From Isoetes taiwanensis (Eukaryota; Streptophyta; Lycopodiopsida; Isoetales; Isoetaceae), in NCBI GenBank assembly GCA_021234155.1, contig JAJEKV010000103.1, positions 1,740,001-1,804,000 of the forward strand: a DNA stretch of 64,000 nt. Reading direction: 5' to 3'. The first letter of the stretch is position 1. The number at the start of each line of letters is the position of its first letter. This document shows positions 36,301 through 46,358 of the stretch, one piece after another. The position numbers and the translations under genes are program-made. The notes below the pieces were generated by a model that saw nothing but the letters and a program-made list of their open reading frames with translations, had not been told where the DNA came from and did not search any database.

Positions 36301-37150
36301 TGATATAAGTGGTCTCAGCAAAGGGAGGCACAGGGGAGAAGGCTAGAATAAAAGAAGCTCAGGGGATCATAATGAGCAAAGTAAGTTCCAGCATTGTGCT
36401 AAAACTTAGAGGTATGACACCTAAGCAAATGTGGAATTACTTGTTGATTAACTATGAGGAAAAGACATCCTCTCAAATTGATGTGTTGGAAAATGAGTTA
36501 AGAAGACTGAAGTTTAATGAAAATGATGATGTGAATGAGTTCTTGCAGAACTTTGATAATGTGATTGCAGATCTAGAAGGAGCAGGGGTGGCCTATACTC
36601 AGCAACAGCAAGTTCTGGCTATGTCAAGGGCTTGTTCTGGTTTAGGTAACATATCTATCTTTATGAGAACCATTGCCAAAACCAAGGTTGAGGCAGAAAG
36701 AATGCTGAAAACAGAATTAGAGCAAAATAAAGTACTTGGAGAAAATGATTATGCTCAAATACTGTTTGTTAAAGGAAAGGAAAGCAATAAGTCTAAACAA
36801 GAAGCTCGGTTTGGAGGAAAGGTTGGGCCTTGCTTTAACTGCAATAAATATGGACATTTGAAAGTTGACTGACCCAATGTCTCAAGGGAAATTACCTGCT
36901 ATCATTGTGGGGGAAGAGGACATATTGCATCAACTTCTTCAACTCCCAAGGAGAATGCTAGTGCAAGGGGAAGGGGCAAAGGTGGCAGAGGATCTGGTTT
37001 TAGAGGGAGAGGTAGAGGGAGAGCTGGAAAATTTAATTATGAGGCAAATGTGGCTGAAGAGGTGAAACTTGAAGATGATAGTCCAAAAGAAAATGAAGAG
37101 GTAAGCAAAACTCAGATTTTTTTCAATTTATGATAACAGAATTAATGATG
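36301..37150 (+). pseudogene. Copia gag, C-terminal part, with zinc knuckles
   Basis: It resumes after the LINE. The UBN2-type gag domain reads LRGMTPKQMWNYLL, then ENELRRLKFNENDDVNEFL and DNVIADLEGAGVAY (36309-36872). A zinc knuckle follows as CFNCNKYGHLKVD, where the last Cys codon has become TGA. The second knuckle (CYHCGGRGHIAS..) continues in another frame and lacks its last Cys. An Arg/Gly-rich tail (GRGKGGRGSGFRGRGRGRAG) precedes the protease. Gag forms the retrotransposon particle and binds its RNA. Confidence 0.85.
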
Positions 37151-37152
37151 AC

Positions 37153-37605
37153 TTGTTAATTATAGATAGTGGAGCTGAAAAATCGATAACATACTCTTCT
37201 AAGAACTTGAAGGATTGCATTGGAAGCAAAGGTGGTCACATTCAAGTAGGAAATGGGAGTTTGCAAAAGGTTGAGGACGTTGGAGTACTGGAGTTGTTTG
37301 ATTTGGATGGAAGGATTGTAAACCTAAAAAATGTTCTTTGTGTTCCTACTTTAGTTAGGAATCTTATATCAATTTCTCAGTTAGTAGACATGGGATTCAA
37401 GGTTGTATTTGAACAACTGGAATGTAAGATTTATGAAGAGAATAAATTAAGATTTCTTGGCAAAAGAGTTGGCAATTTGTTTGGATTAAATCCTAAGCAC
37501 ATGGGAAGCATAAATCTGACCACTGATGCAAATATTCAGACATGGCATGAAAGACTGGGACATGCTGGTATAAAACAAATTGAAAACATGATTAAGAAAA
37601 ATTGA
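37153..37605 (+). pseudogene. Copia protease and GAG-pre-integrase domain
   Basis: LIIDSGAEKSITYSS carries the D-S-G active site of the retropepsin-like aspartic protease that processes the polyprotein. It is followed by LKNVLCVPTLVRNLISISQL and, after LFGLN, by WHERLGHAGIKQIENM, the zinc-binding GAG-pre-integrase start. A stop (TGA at 37,603) separates it from the integrase core; the next codons (INTKRMHVWDAC-like sequence in neighbouring frames) indicate small lesions there. Confidence 0.85.
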
Positions 37606-37644
37606 ATTAAGGGCAGAAACATTGAATACAAAGAGGATGCATGT

Positions 37645-38400
37645 TTGGGATGCATGCTAGGAAAACACAGCCGGTTACCATTTCCTAAGGCCAAGAAAAG
37701 AGCTAAGGCTCCACTTGAATTGATACATACAGATCTATGGGGTCCACTAAATGTTACTGGAATCACTGGCAAAAAATATTTCATAACCTTTGTTGATGAT
37801 TTTAGCAGAAAAACACAGGTCCACTGTCTAAGGAATAAGCATCTAGCTTTTGAAGCTTTCAAGAGATATGCAGCAAAAGTGGAGTGCTCCACTGGAAGAA
37901 AAATCAAGTGTGTACGATCAGACAGAGGAGGTGAGTACATGTCCTCCAAATTCATTAAATTTTGCATTGAAAAGGGAATTAGAAGACAGTTTACATGCAG
38001 CTACACACCTCAGCAAAATGGTGTAGCTGAGAGAAAAAATAAAACAATCCTTAATGCAGTTAGATCAATGTTGTGGATTGCCTAACTTCTTATGGGAAGA
38101 GGCTGTGAAGACTGCTATTCTTATTCAAAATGGATTACCTTCAGTAAGTATAGATGAACATTGCCCAGAAGAACTTTGGTCTGGAAATATACCTAATTAT
38201 GAGAAGTATAAAGCCTATGGATGCCTGGTATACGTGCATATACCAGAAGAGCTAAGATCTAAGCTTGATGATAGATCTACCATTGGATATTTGGTGGGGT
38301 ATGACGAAAATTCAAAGGCTTACAGGATATATAATCCAGCCAATAGAAAAATTATTATAAGCAGGGATGTTACCTTTGTGGAAAATAAGTTGTATAAGCC
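37645..38400 (+). pseudogene. Copia integrase core, frameshifted
   Basis: The DDE triad is visible: Asp in LIHTDLWGP, Asp in CVRSDRGGEYMSS and Glu in PQQNGVAERKNKT. After NAVRSML the frame shifts by one base (near 38,060-38,085), and the integrase C-terminal part continues from 38,054 as LPNFLWEEAVKTAILIQN through YGCLVYVHIPEE. Integrase inserts the DNA copy into the genome and generates the 5-base duplications seen at the element's ends. Confidence 0.88.
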
Positions 38401-39463
38401 TACATTAAATAGGGAAGAGCCTGAGAATTCTGATCAAGAAACAGAAGAAAATAAACAGGGCACAAAGGAATATGACACTGAAGATGATGAGTCAGATAAA
38501 CAAATTTGCAGATCTATGGAATATCATGGTCAAGAGGAAGAGGAAACAGAAAAGGTTACACATAAAGCAATTAAAAGAAGAAGAACAGAGGAAGAAAAAC
38601 TTAAGGAGGGAATGCAAATTGATCATAAAACTTGTGGCAGGCTGCCAGATGGTAAAAGTGTGAGAATACAATCACAAAGAGAAGATGCTGCTCTAGCCTT
38701 AATGGTCCTTGAAGCTGGTATACCAGAAAATTTTGATGAAGCTATCAAAGACTTAGATAGCAACAAATGGAGACAAGCCATGAATGATGAAATTGATTCA
38801 TTCAATAGGACAGATACCTATCAAGTTGTAGAAAGACCAGAAAATAAGAATGTAGTGGGCAAATGGGTATACAAACTGAAAATTGGGGCAGATGGCAATT
38901 CTAAGCACAAAGCAAGACTTGTGGCTCAGGGATTTACTCAAAGAAAGGGAATTGATTATGATGAGACCTATTCACCTGTTATAAAAATGAACAGCATAAG
39001 GATGATAGTTGCAATTGCAAATGCACTTGATTATGAACTACATCACATGGATGTGAACACAGCCTTTTTAAATGCAAAGTTGGAGGAGGAAATATACATG
39101 GAACAGCCACCTGGGTATGAACAAGGAAAAAATAAAGTATGGAAGTTAAATCGAGCTGTGTATGGCCTGAAACAATCACCTAGAGAATGGTATAAATGTA
39201 TGGATACTTTTCTAATGGCTCAAGGCTTCAGAAAATTAGACAATGATGGGAATGTCTATTTGTTTGAGGAAAAAGATGACCATTGTATAATAGGTTTATA
39301 TGTTGATGATTGCATCATGGCTAGTAAAAGCATGGCTATTTTAAATAAATGCAAGAATGTGCTGAAAAACAGGTTCATGATGACAGATCTTGGAGAACTA
39401 AAGAAGTTTCTTGGAATTGAAGTGACTCGTGACAGGAAGAATAGAAGGATAAACTTGTCTTAG
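38401..39463 (+). pseudogene. Copia reverse transcriptase
   Basis: After an acidic linker the RT core is open: WRQAMNDEIDSF, VGKWVYKLK, KARLVAQGFTQRKGIDYDETYSPV, HHMDVNTAFLNAKLEEEIYMEQPPGY, AVYGLKQSPREWY and GLYVDDCIMAS, with the catalytic YVDD, then LGELKKFLGIEV. A TAG at 39,461-39,463 ends the frame, and the same frame continues immediately with EKYIESVLKKFNM. This is the best-preserved part of the element. Confidence 0.92.
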
Positions 39464-39481
39464 GAAAAATACATAGAAAGT

Positions 39482-40226
39482 GTGCTAAAGAAATTCAATA
39501 TGGAAGATTGCAATATAGTTAAAGCTCCAATTTTGCCAGGGTGCAAGATATCTAAAGAAATGTGTCCACAAAGTGAGCAAGAAGAAAAATATATGGAGGA
39601 AATTCCATATAGACCCTTGATTGGCAGCCTATTATTCATATCAAACAATACCAGACCAGATATCAGTTTTATTGTTAATGTTCTAAGCAGGTATAATCAT
39701 AACCCAGGCAGACAACATTGGCTTGCAGCCAAGAAAGTTCTAAGATATCTGAAGGGAACAAAAAATGTGGGAATAGAATATTCTACTGATGATTTGAACT
39801 TGGTAGGATATTGTGATGCAGACTGGTGTGGGGATCCAGATGAGAGAAGATCAACCTCTGGATACATACTTATGTTAGCACTTTCTACAGCAGAAGCAGA
39901 GTATTCATCATCAACTTTAGCAGCCAAAGAGATTGTTTGGACCAGAAGGATGCTGGATGAGTTGGGAATAAAGCAAAAGGTTTTACAGTGACAGCAAAAG
40001 TTGCATTGCCATGGCTAAAAATCCTGTCATGCATGAGAGAACAAAGCATATTGAAATGAAAATGCATTTCATTAGGGACATGGTTAACAAAAATATTATT
40101 GAGCTTGAGCATATCAAATCTGAAGAACAGCTGGCAGACATCCTCACCAAGGTACTGAGTAGTAACAGGTCCAATATGTTGACAGAAAGAATAAGTTGCA
40201 GAGAAAAATGCAAAGAAAAGGGTTGA
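39482..40226 (+). pseudogene. Copia RNase H, with an internal deletion and a frameshift
   Basis: IPYRPLIGSLLFISNNTRPDI and VGYCDADWCGDPDERRSTSGY identify the copia RNase H region. After YILML the frame passes straight to ALSTAEAEY. The copy at 7.9 kb has GGTISWRSKKQPAVAMSSAEAEY here, so about 15 to 18 codons are missing. A frame change after KQKVLQ (39,990) precedes AKNPVMHERTKHIEMKMHFIRDM. RNase H removes the RNA from RNA-DNA hybrids; this copy is unlikely to work. Confidence 0.88.
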
Positions 40227-40292
40227 AATGATTGCTGGCTAAATTATGGAGTAAACAGTAACAGGTTCAACGAGAAATACAATTAAAATTAT

Positions 40293-40307
40293 GAGGTGAA
40301 AGGGGAA
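40293..40307 (+). promoter_or_regulatory. Copia polypurine tract
   Basis: GAGGTGAAAGGGGAA-type purine run directly before the TGTTAGG start of the 3' LTR, in the position expected for plus-strand priming. Confidence 0.8.
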
Positions 40308-41093
40308 TGTTAGGAAATGAGTACTTTCCTAAGTTCACCTCATAATAGGAGACAACTGCAGTACAAATATGTTTGCTTAAACATAATGCTGATGAGCTCA
40401 CAGAACATGTTGAATTATTATGAGTTTACTGAACATGCAGAATTGTTAGTGTGATGAACAGATCACATGTATTGAGCAGATAAATACCAAAGATACAAGA
40501 TCCAGGGGAAATAAGAACCAGGTGAAGTATTTACCCTATGGTTTTTGGAACTAAGGAATAGTATTAAGGTTTGGAACCTTGGTACTAAGGTTTATGGATT
40601 CTAAGTTAATGGTTGAGACATTATATTAAGGTTATCTATTATTAAGGTTTTAACCATTGACGATATCATGCCGAAGACCTCATCAAGGTTGAAATAGCAA
40701 GCTTATCCTGGAGGGAAAAACTCAGATCTATTTTTGTAAATACAGGACGGTCGAATGAAGCTACAGAGCGGATCGGTAGTCTCCATGACCGCCGGATCCC
40801 TGTAAATAAAACCAAATAGGATGATTGAATAATATAGTTCGATACACTGAAGAATATTTGCTGAGTTCGTAAGGTAAACAGTTTGTATTTGTTTGATGGG
40901 ATATTTTTTAATATGAGTGACCTTTGAAGACCGTTGGTACGTGAATAGTGTTTTTCTATGATTGTATGTTTCATATAATACAATGTTGAATGGAAGATAT
41001 TATCAAGGGGAATTCTATTTAGATCATAATATATGGAGTTGTTTGGGATTTGAATTATGATCTACATTCTATCTAAGAGTAAATAATCTAACA
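40308..41093 (+). repeat. Copia 3' LTR, 786 bp
   Basis: Same start and end as the 5' LTR, two bases shorter because one GT is missing from 'tatgtgtttca'. It is followed by the TGCTT duplication. Confidence 0.95.
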
Positions 41094-41395
41094 TGCTTGG
41101 GATCAGATTGACAGGAAGTGAGCTCTTAGACAAGGTCCATGACCTTATGTTACATCCTGCTGCAAGGTCAGCTGGTTTATTTGTTCTCTGTCACTTGTCC
41201 GCTCTGAGTCCGCAACAGCGGGAATTACTGGCAGGGTTGCGTTCTTACCACCAGGGGATGCAGGAAGCACTGGCAAACCTCATCCTGTTAAATTCTGGGA
41301 TGACTGCAGAAAGCTTAGATGCTTTAATGCAGAAGACAATAATTTTGGATGCACCAGTTCTCGAGCCAGTCATACCAGCATTTCCTGTTGCTTAG
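41094..41395 (+). pseudogene. Unknown ORF, 3' segment, split by the copia insertion
   Basis: Just past the 3' LTR the frame of the 24,782-25,033 ORF resumes in phase once one TGCTT copy is discounted, and continues about 100 codons to a stop at 41,393. It contains GSELLDKVHDLMLHPAARS, then LSALSPQQRELLAGLRSYHQG and LDALMQKTIILDAP. The 'L.PQQ..ELAGLR....Q..EAL..L' pattern is faintly like the DOG1/TGA-factor helix region, but too weakly to name it. Taken with the 5' segment the frame is roughly 180 codons. Confidence 0.5.
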
Positions 41396-42564
41396 GAAAT
41401 GCACGTAAATTTAGTTCTCGGGTACAGAGCTTTCAATGGAAAGCCAAATTTTGTAAAGCCAAATTTTGTAAGATCCTTTTTTTAATATATTATACTTTCC
41501 AACAGAGCTATGCTTGAATCTGACAAAAATTTGTCTTTATTCAACAAAAATTTGTACTTCTTAGGATCAGTTAGTTATCTATCATTCTCAAATATTTTTA
41601 GATTGTACACACACCCAGTAAAGGAGTACTCAATTCTGTCATGTTCTAATATTCCAAACATTAAATATTGCATTTCAGACTAGAGTCAACTACACACAAT
41701 TCACATGCTGCATACAATACACCACAATCACTGTACAATACAATAACCACCACATGCACCACGACACTAAGCACCATAACTAAGAAAACATGAATAACAG
41801 AAATAAACTAACCTGTGATTCCTCCAGATAGTGGGCAGCATGTTCTTCTCTTACATTTCTCTCCAATCTTCTAGTTCTAACATCCTTCGTGTTAGGAGAC
41901 ACTCTGGTGTTCTCAATCCAAAATTTTTGAATCTTTTCTATATGTTCATCTGAAATTGCATCGAATCTTTTAGCCCTCTTGTAAGAAACCCATTTCCCAC
42001 CATTGTAGTCGATCTCTTCCCTTTTTTCTTTGCCTTTTGCGGGGTTTCTTGGGTGAACACCTAATACCTTTCCAAGATCTCATTTGGCTGATTTTGTCAC
42101 TTGTTTGAGAATGCGCGGCGTGGTACTGATTATTGCAAAGGCTGACTATTCTTGGTCGCTAAGGCCATTCTTTGGTAGAGAGTTTGATAGTGCATGGAGT
42201 CCCGTTCGGCTCCTTATAGCGATGCTCTTGGCTTCCAAATCCTTTAATTCTTCACCTATGAATTTTTCCAATGTTTTATCCCTCAAAAACTCAAGTAAAA
42301 TTTCTTTCTTCATGCTATCCTCCATTCTTTTGGTATGTTTATAGAAAGACGTTAGCAAATTAAGGACAATCTGATTATCTTTGCTTGCACTTCTTGATGA
42401 ACCCGAATCCCATACGCCAATTACGCAAGCTCCAATTTTTCTTCTCTTCTTCTTTTCCTCTGGCGTCTTTTCTTCAACATTTCTTGTTCCTTGGTTCTTC
42501 TTCGTTTTCTCCTATCTGAAATGCCAGTTTGTGGACAGATTACCTTATTGACATCCATATCCAT

Positions 42565-43756
42565 AATGGATTGGAGCTTGCAGCAGGGAGGGAGCCAAAG
42601 AACAGGACGTAGGCAAAGAACAGGAAGGGACCAAAGAATAGGAATTTGACTTTGAATTTTAGTTTTTGAAATTAGAATTTCCCCCACAAATTGGGACTCT
42701 ATTCTTAAATAACGGCAGCTGAGTGGTGCCATAATTATACTTTTATACCACAAAAATGGTGGATGCAACGCCACATTTTGGGGGGACAGGGGGCACCACA
42801 GCGTGCTTTTACCCGCGTCCATAAATTGTTTGAAGCGATTGTGATCCTCATTATTATGCACATATATGCACTCATGTCCCTGCACATTCCATCTAAAGAA
42901 TAAGATGATTGTTTCACCTTCCAACATGCTTTAATGCATTGTGGATACATGACGATGGTGTAGGTGAGGTTTAAAAGGCAGGAATCCCCTATGCTGACCA
43001 CTTTCTGACGGTATAAAGCAAGAATTCATTACTTTGAGAAATTTGAATTTCTCAATTGACTTGAAATAGGTTGCGGTGGTCGTATAAATCACTAAAAGTT
43101 CTTGATGAAGACCTCATTCGTCAAGCAAACATGCAATAACAATTGGACAAATCACTACTGCGATCTTTTTTATTGTAGAATACCAACATATGAATTTTCT
43201 AAGGCACATTTATAAAATTTAGTATTGTAATTGTAATTTTTTTTGTAATGGTGGGCTCACAAAGATTGCCACTGCAATCTTGTTAAAATTGAAATTGAGT
43301 GACTATTGGACACTCACATAACTTGTTTATTTTTGCATCTACATTAGTATAAATTATCACTACAAGAAACTTATCGCGGTGGCCAAGGCTGCCGCGAACA
43401 TTTCTCTTCCCCAACTCGTCTATACATGCTAGAACATGCAGAATTTGAACTTGTATTTTGTTGCCTTGTGTTCAGTGCCCGCACGATAGAAGAATATTGA
43501 CCATAACGACTCGTTACGAAAGAGGTTTGCATTAAATCAAATGAATCTAAGTTCCGAACATACAAAAATTGAACTGTGTTTGAGCATATTTGATGCTGCT
43601 TTCTGACCTGTAAACTGTGTTTAAGCTCAATCCATTATCTATGGCATTGTTAAATCTGAACAATATTTGCTCTAAAATCTGCCCTGTTTTTTTATGTACA
43701 TTTACATAACCTTGTGGTATCAATCGAATAATAAATCCAAAGGATTTAAAATATAC
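42565..43756. other. Spacer between the transposase-like gene and the MYB exons
   Basis: No recognised gene. It should hold the remaining third-repeat exon of the MYB-like gene if that gene continued leftward, but I found no coding match to 'AIKNHWN'-type sequence on the minus strand. Confidence 0.4.
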
Positions 43757-44480
43757 CTTCCCGGAATAAGGTTAGCTATGGCTGTCCATTTATTGCCATG
43801 CAGTTGATGCGCAGCAAATAGTTTCTTCTCTTCGGTAAATGTCCATGCACCTTTCTTGATCTTGGGATCCAAATGATTAAACCATCTGCATATGCATATT
43901 ACCTAGATTACTGTTAGTTACCGTCTTGAATATAAAAGATGGGCCATATAGTACAGATTTAAAACTGTGTAATGCTCGTCGTACCTTTCTCGGCACTGTT
44001 TTCCGATGTGACCAGGCAGGCAACGAGCAATTGCAGCCCATTTCTTTGTTCCAAAAAGTTCCACCATCTCTACTATACGATCATCCTCCTGATTAAATCA
44101 TAAGAAAGAAGATTCTAAGCTACTTAGGTAATTACTTTGGGTTGCGGATTCTTCTGCAGAGTAGTTACCTCTTTCTTCCAGCTTCCTCTAACAGCGCAAG
44201 TATGTTTACTAATCTTTTCCCATCTGGCCATGCATTTTGCAGCAGATCTATCACCTATGCATCTTGCTATAGCGCCAAAACCATATGATCATTTTGACAT
44301 GACAAAGAATTTCGACGAAAAGAAAGGGATATAGGCTACCTATTTTTTGCCAGTCGCTTGTTTTCAAGCGCCCATTTGGGTAGCCCGCTGGAGCAATGGG
44401 GTTGTAGACATCTGAGTAGCAGAGCTGTGCCTTGCCTGGCCACCGATTGAATACATGGAGCTCATATTTTCGGCTGGATT
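43757..44480 (-). CDS. MYB3R-type (R1R2R3) MYB gene, four exons visible, incomplete
   Basis: Short minus-strand exons join in phase at canonical GT..AG sites. One ends at 44340 (..TSDWQKI). The next, 44266-44169, reads ARCIGDRSAAKCMARWEKI and GSWKKE. The next, 44088-43985, reads EDDRIVEMVELFGTKKWAAI and ARCLPGHIGKQCRER. The next, 43885-43757, reads RWFNHLDPKIKKGAWTFTEE and LHGNKWTAIANLIPG. These are the end of R1, all of R2 and most of R3 of plant MYB3R proteins, which bind MSA elements in cell-cycle genes. The R2 spacing and IGKQCRERW are diagnostic. R3's TDNAIKNHWN exon and a clean start of R1 were not found, so the gene is truncated or continues beyond recognition. No stop occurs inside the three complete exons. 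Confidence 0.75.
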
Positions 44481-45439
44481 GGAATGCCAATACCTACATT
44501 CTAAAATCATCCCAAGTGCTGCTAATGCGGCCACCAAAGCGGCGAGAGAGGAATGGGAGCGGCAGAGCACGAAACAGGAAAAAGGCCGCCATAACCGCCA
44601 TAAATGCACTTATTAGGTTCCAATATTGTTTGCACACACGTGTCACTACCAGAATGCTTCAAACAAAATAGCACCAAATAAATACTTCAAACAAAAAATG
44701 AAACTGAATTATAGATGAGTGAAAATAAAACAACCTTAAAAAAGGGACATATTGCCACTCAAGATAATTGTTGTAGCAATTTTGGTGAGCACAGCCCCAT
44801 CTCTCTCAGCCCTTTTATTGTTCATATAAATCGCCATTGCGATTATGTGGAGCTAGACTTTTAGCACATAAAAGACCTTTTCACATAATTCGTACAGCTT
44901 GCCAAGGTACTATTTTAGTTAGAAGAATGCAGAGATACGATAGAGGGATTATTGCACGGAAAAATCTTAAAACTTCAGTCTTTCTCAAGCTTACAAATCA
45001 ACCATGGCAGTTTGTGTGATTCATGAATCGCCATATTAGAAAACCTCTAAAAAAAAAAAAAAAGAGAAGGGTCGGCATTTGTTCATTGCTTTATTTTGGC
45101 GATTGGTGACCTAACAAAAGCAGAAGAGAAAACATAACAAAATTGGAGATAGAAGGAGCTCACTGGTTTTGAAGCATGGTGCAGACACGATTTTGAAGCA
45201 ACAGTGCAGAAGCCATCAAATATATAATTTTAAGGAACGATTCTGAAGCAGCAGTGCAGAAGCCATCAAATGAATCAGGCTATGGCTAAATCCGACTATA
45301 GATGATTCCTTAGTTAAGGATCCTCTCTCGTACTTTGTTTTGTGTGACATCTCTATCTCATCCAGCTTCAATCAAAATTTTTCCTGTATGTTAGAATAAA
45401 CAACCATGAAACTTAAAATCTTATCCAATTCAAACCACA
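44481..45439. other. Spacer, no gene seen; one short direct repeat
   Basis: A/T-rich. A 34-base phrase ending 'cagtgcagaagccatcaaat' occurs at 45189-45222 and 45238-45271 with two differences. Open frames at 44432-44671 and 44837-45019 show no motif. Confidence 0.4.
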
Positions 45440-46122
45440 CATTATTTCTTACATGCAATCCAAGAATGTCTCTGTACCTGGATGCTACTTTCCTTCGCAA
45501 GCTCTGGGATGCAGAGGCTCTGACGCACGTTAAGCTGGCACACTATCTGAGCAGCAAGTCAATCCTAGGCTCACAAGAGGCCCACACCAGTACTTGTACA
45601 CCCAGCTGCCCATGAAGAAGCGCAGACTTATAGCTTCCATTCGCACGGGTGTACATCGCCTCCGCATTGAAACAGGGCGTTGGGCTCGGGAAGCACGAGA
45701 GCAAAGGCTTTGCCAGTGTTGCCACCAGGGCGCGATTGAGGATGAATGTCATACCCTCCAGATCTGCCCGGCATTTGCCCATATCCGAGAGAGGTATGTT
45801 CGACTACTAGTGCCTGGCCAGCCGTTGCATCAGTTATTGACTACGGCGTCAGTGGGTTTGTTGGGGTCATACCTCCAGGAGGTTATGGATGCACGGACTC
45901 GTTTGTGTCCTACGGGACGGTCTTGAACTGTTCTATGCAATTGTACAGTCTGCCAGCATGCTTATTACTGCTAAGGTTTTTCCCTCGAAAATCCTTCGGG
46001 GCGGGGGTTTTTTAATCGTGTCAGTAATACGCTTGCTGCTCTCTTTTTGTTTGGGTCCCATAGGCCAGTTGGTCTCCGTGGACGCTAAAAACCTATTCTG
46101 TTCTATTCTATTCTATTCTGTC
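45440..46122 (+). mobile_element. LINE family B, 5'-truncated copy (3' end of ORF2 plus 3' UTR)
   Basis: The coding remnant contains LRKLWDAEALTHVKLAHYLSS and, after a frame change near 45,600, KKRRLIASIRTGVHRLRIETGRW followed by RLCQCCHQGAIEDECHTLQICP. This Cys/His cluster (CxxC..H..C) ends the ORF2 of many LINEs. The 3' UTR has a hairpin and the phrase 'cataggccagttggtctccg' then 'tggacgctaaaa', and ends in TTCTA repeats rather than poly(A). The same 3' terminus occurs at 49.85 kb and 63.36 kb on the other strand. Confidence 0.8.
45960..46032 (+). other. Hairpin in LINE family B 3' UTR
   Basis: GCTTATTACTG (45960-45970) pairs with CAGTAATACGC (46022-46032) with one mismatch. Inside are 'aaggtttttccctcgaaaa' and 'ggcgggggttttttaatc', very like the inner part of the hairpins at 34.9 and 35.9 kb. 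Confidence 0.7.
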
Positions 46123-46320
46123 AGTACTTTTTGAGCCTCTTTTGGGATCTTTTTTAGTTTTTTGGCGCCCTTATTGTTCCCAACTGTAACAGAAGCTGCA
46201 ACAGGAAAACCACATTCCAGAGAATGCATGCTTCCTAAGATTTCACTTACTTCCAAACAGGACCTGTTAGGCATCGAGAGAAGATCATCTCTCATCTTCT
46301 CTCGAGCTATACCACATATT

Positions 46321-46358
46321 TTTTTTGTCTCTCGCCGTATAGTGCGAGAGACAAAAAA
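46321..46358. other. Perfect 15-bp inverted repeat with 8-base loop
   Basis: TTTTTTGTCTCTCGC (46321-46335) and GCGAGAGACAAAAAA (46344-46358) are exact complements. It may be a foldback element end or a small-RNA-type hairpin. No promoter was recognised. Confidence 0.6.

Larger units (their letters stand above)
25034..41093 (+). mobile_element. Ty1/copia retrotransposon with two LTRs, containing a nested LINE
   Basis: The LTRs are at 25034-25821 and 40308-41093, begin TGTTAGG and end CTAACA, and are flanked by the 5-base duplication TGCTT (25029-25033 and 41094-41098). A primer site follows the 5' LTR and a polypurine tract precedes the 3' LTR. Gag, protease, integrase, RT and RNase H appear in the copia order (integrase before RT). 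Removing the 10,220-base LINE and its 12-base duplication leaves 5,828 bases, a normal copia length. By eye the LTRs differ at about seven substitutions and one 2-base indel, near 99% identity, so the insertion is young in evolutionary terms. The coding region is nevertheless broken in several places. Confidence 0.95.
22333..42564 (-). pseudogene. Transposase-like multi-copy family gene, two recognised exons split by a 17.7-kb intron
   Basis: The exon at 42564-41813 starts MDMDVNKVICPQTG, has a strongly basic stretch, then KREEIDYNGGKWVSYKRAKRF and FWIENTRVSPNTKDVRTRR, and ends ..EESQ at a GTTAGT donor. The exon at 24139-22333 opens after an AATGCAG acceptor in the same phase (0) with MLLFKRFLDQHPEIKI, then AFEKLKPWF, QHVRMQMLVDGL, a Cys/His cluster (NCTCTCDVC), ILCPKSELDEFHKKACILGDC, a VVDFA/ENYTFKEQ motif, FFDGAK, FFGSNHGKGEHDG and a C-terminal FWILMCTKP block with an acidic tail. 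I recall this order from a large unnamed family in seed-free plants and algae. DFAEN, FFDG and the HDG region could be an RNase H-fold DDE triad; that is inference. A TGA replaces an expected Arg codon, and several frameshifts show that it is dead. Confidence 0.65.

Noticed and set aside
41093-41395. Independent gene starting at ATG 41,093
   Set aside because: The ATG is made from the last base of the copia LTR plus the target duplication; the frame belongs to the split ORF.
41093-41395. TGA-factor/DOG1 domain assignment for the split ORF
   Set aside because: Only one helix pattern is vaguely similar; no bZIP basic region or second conserved block is present.
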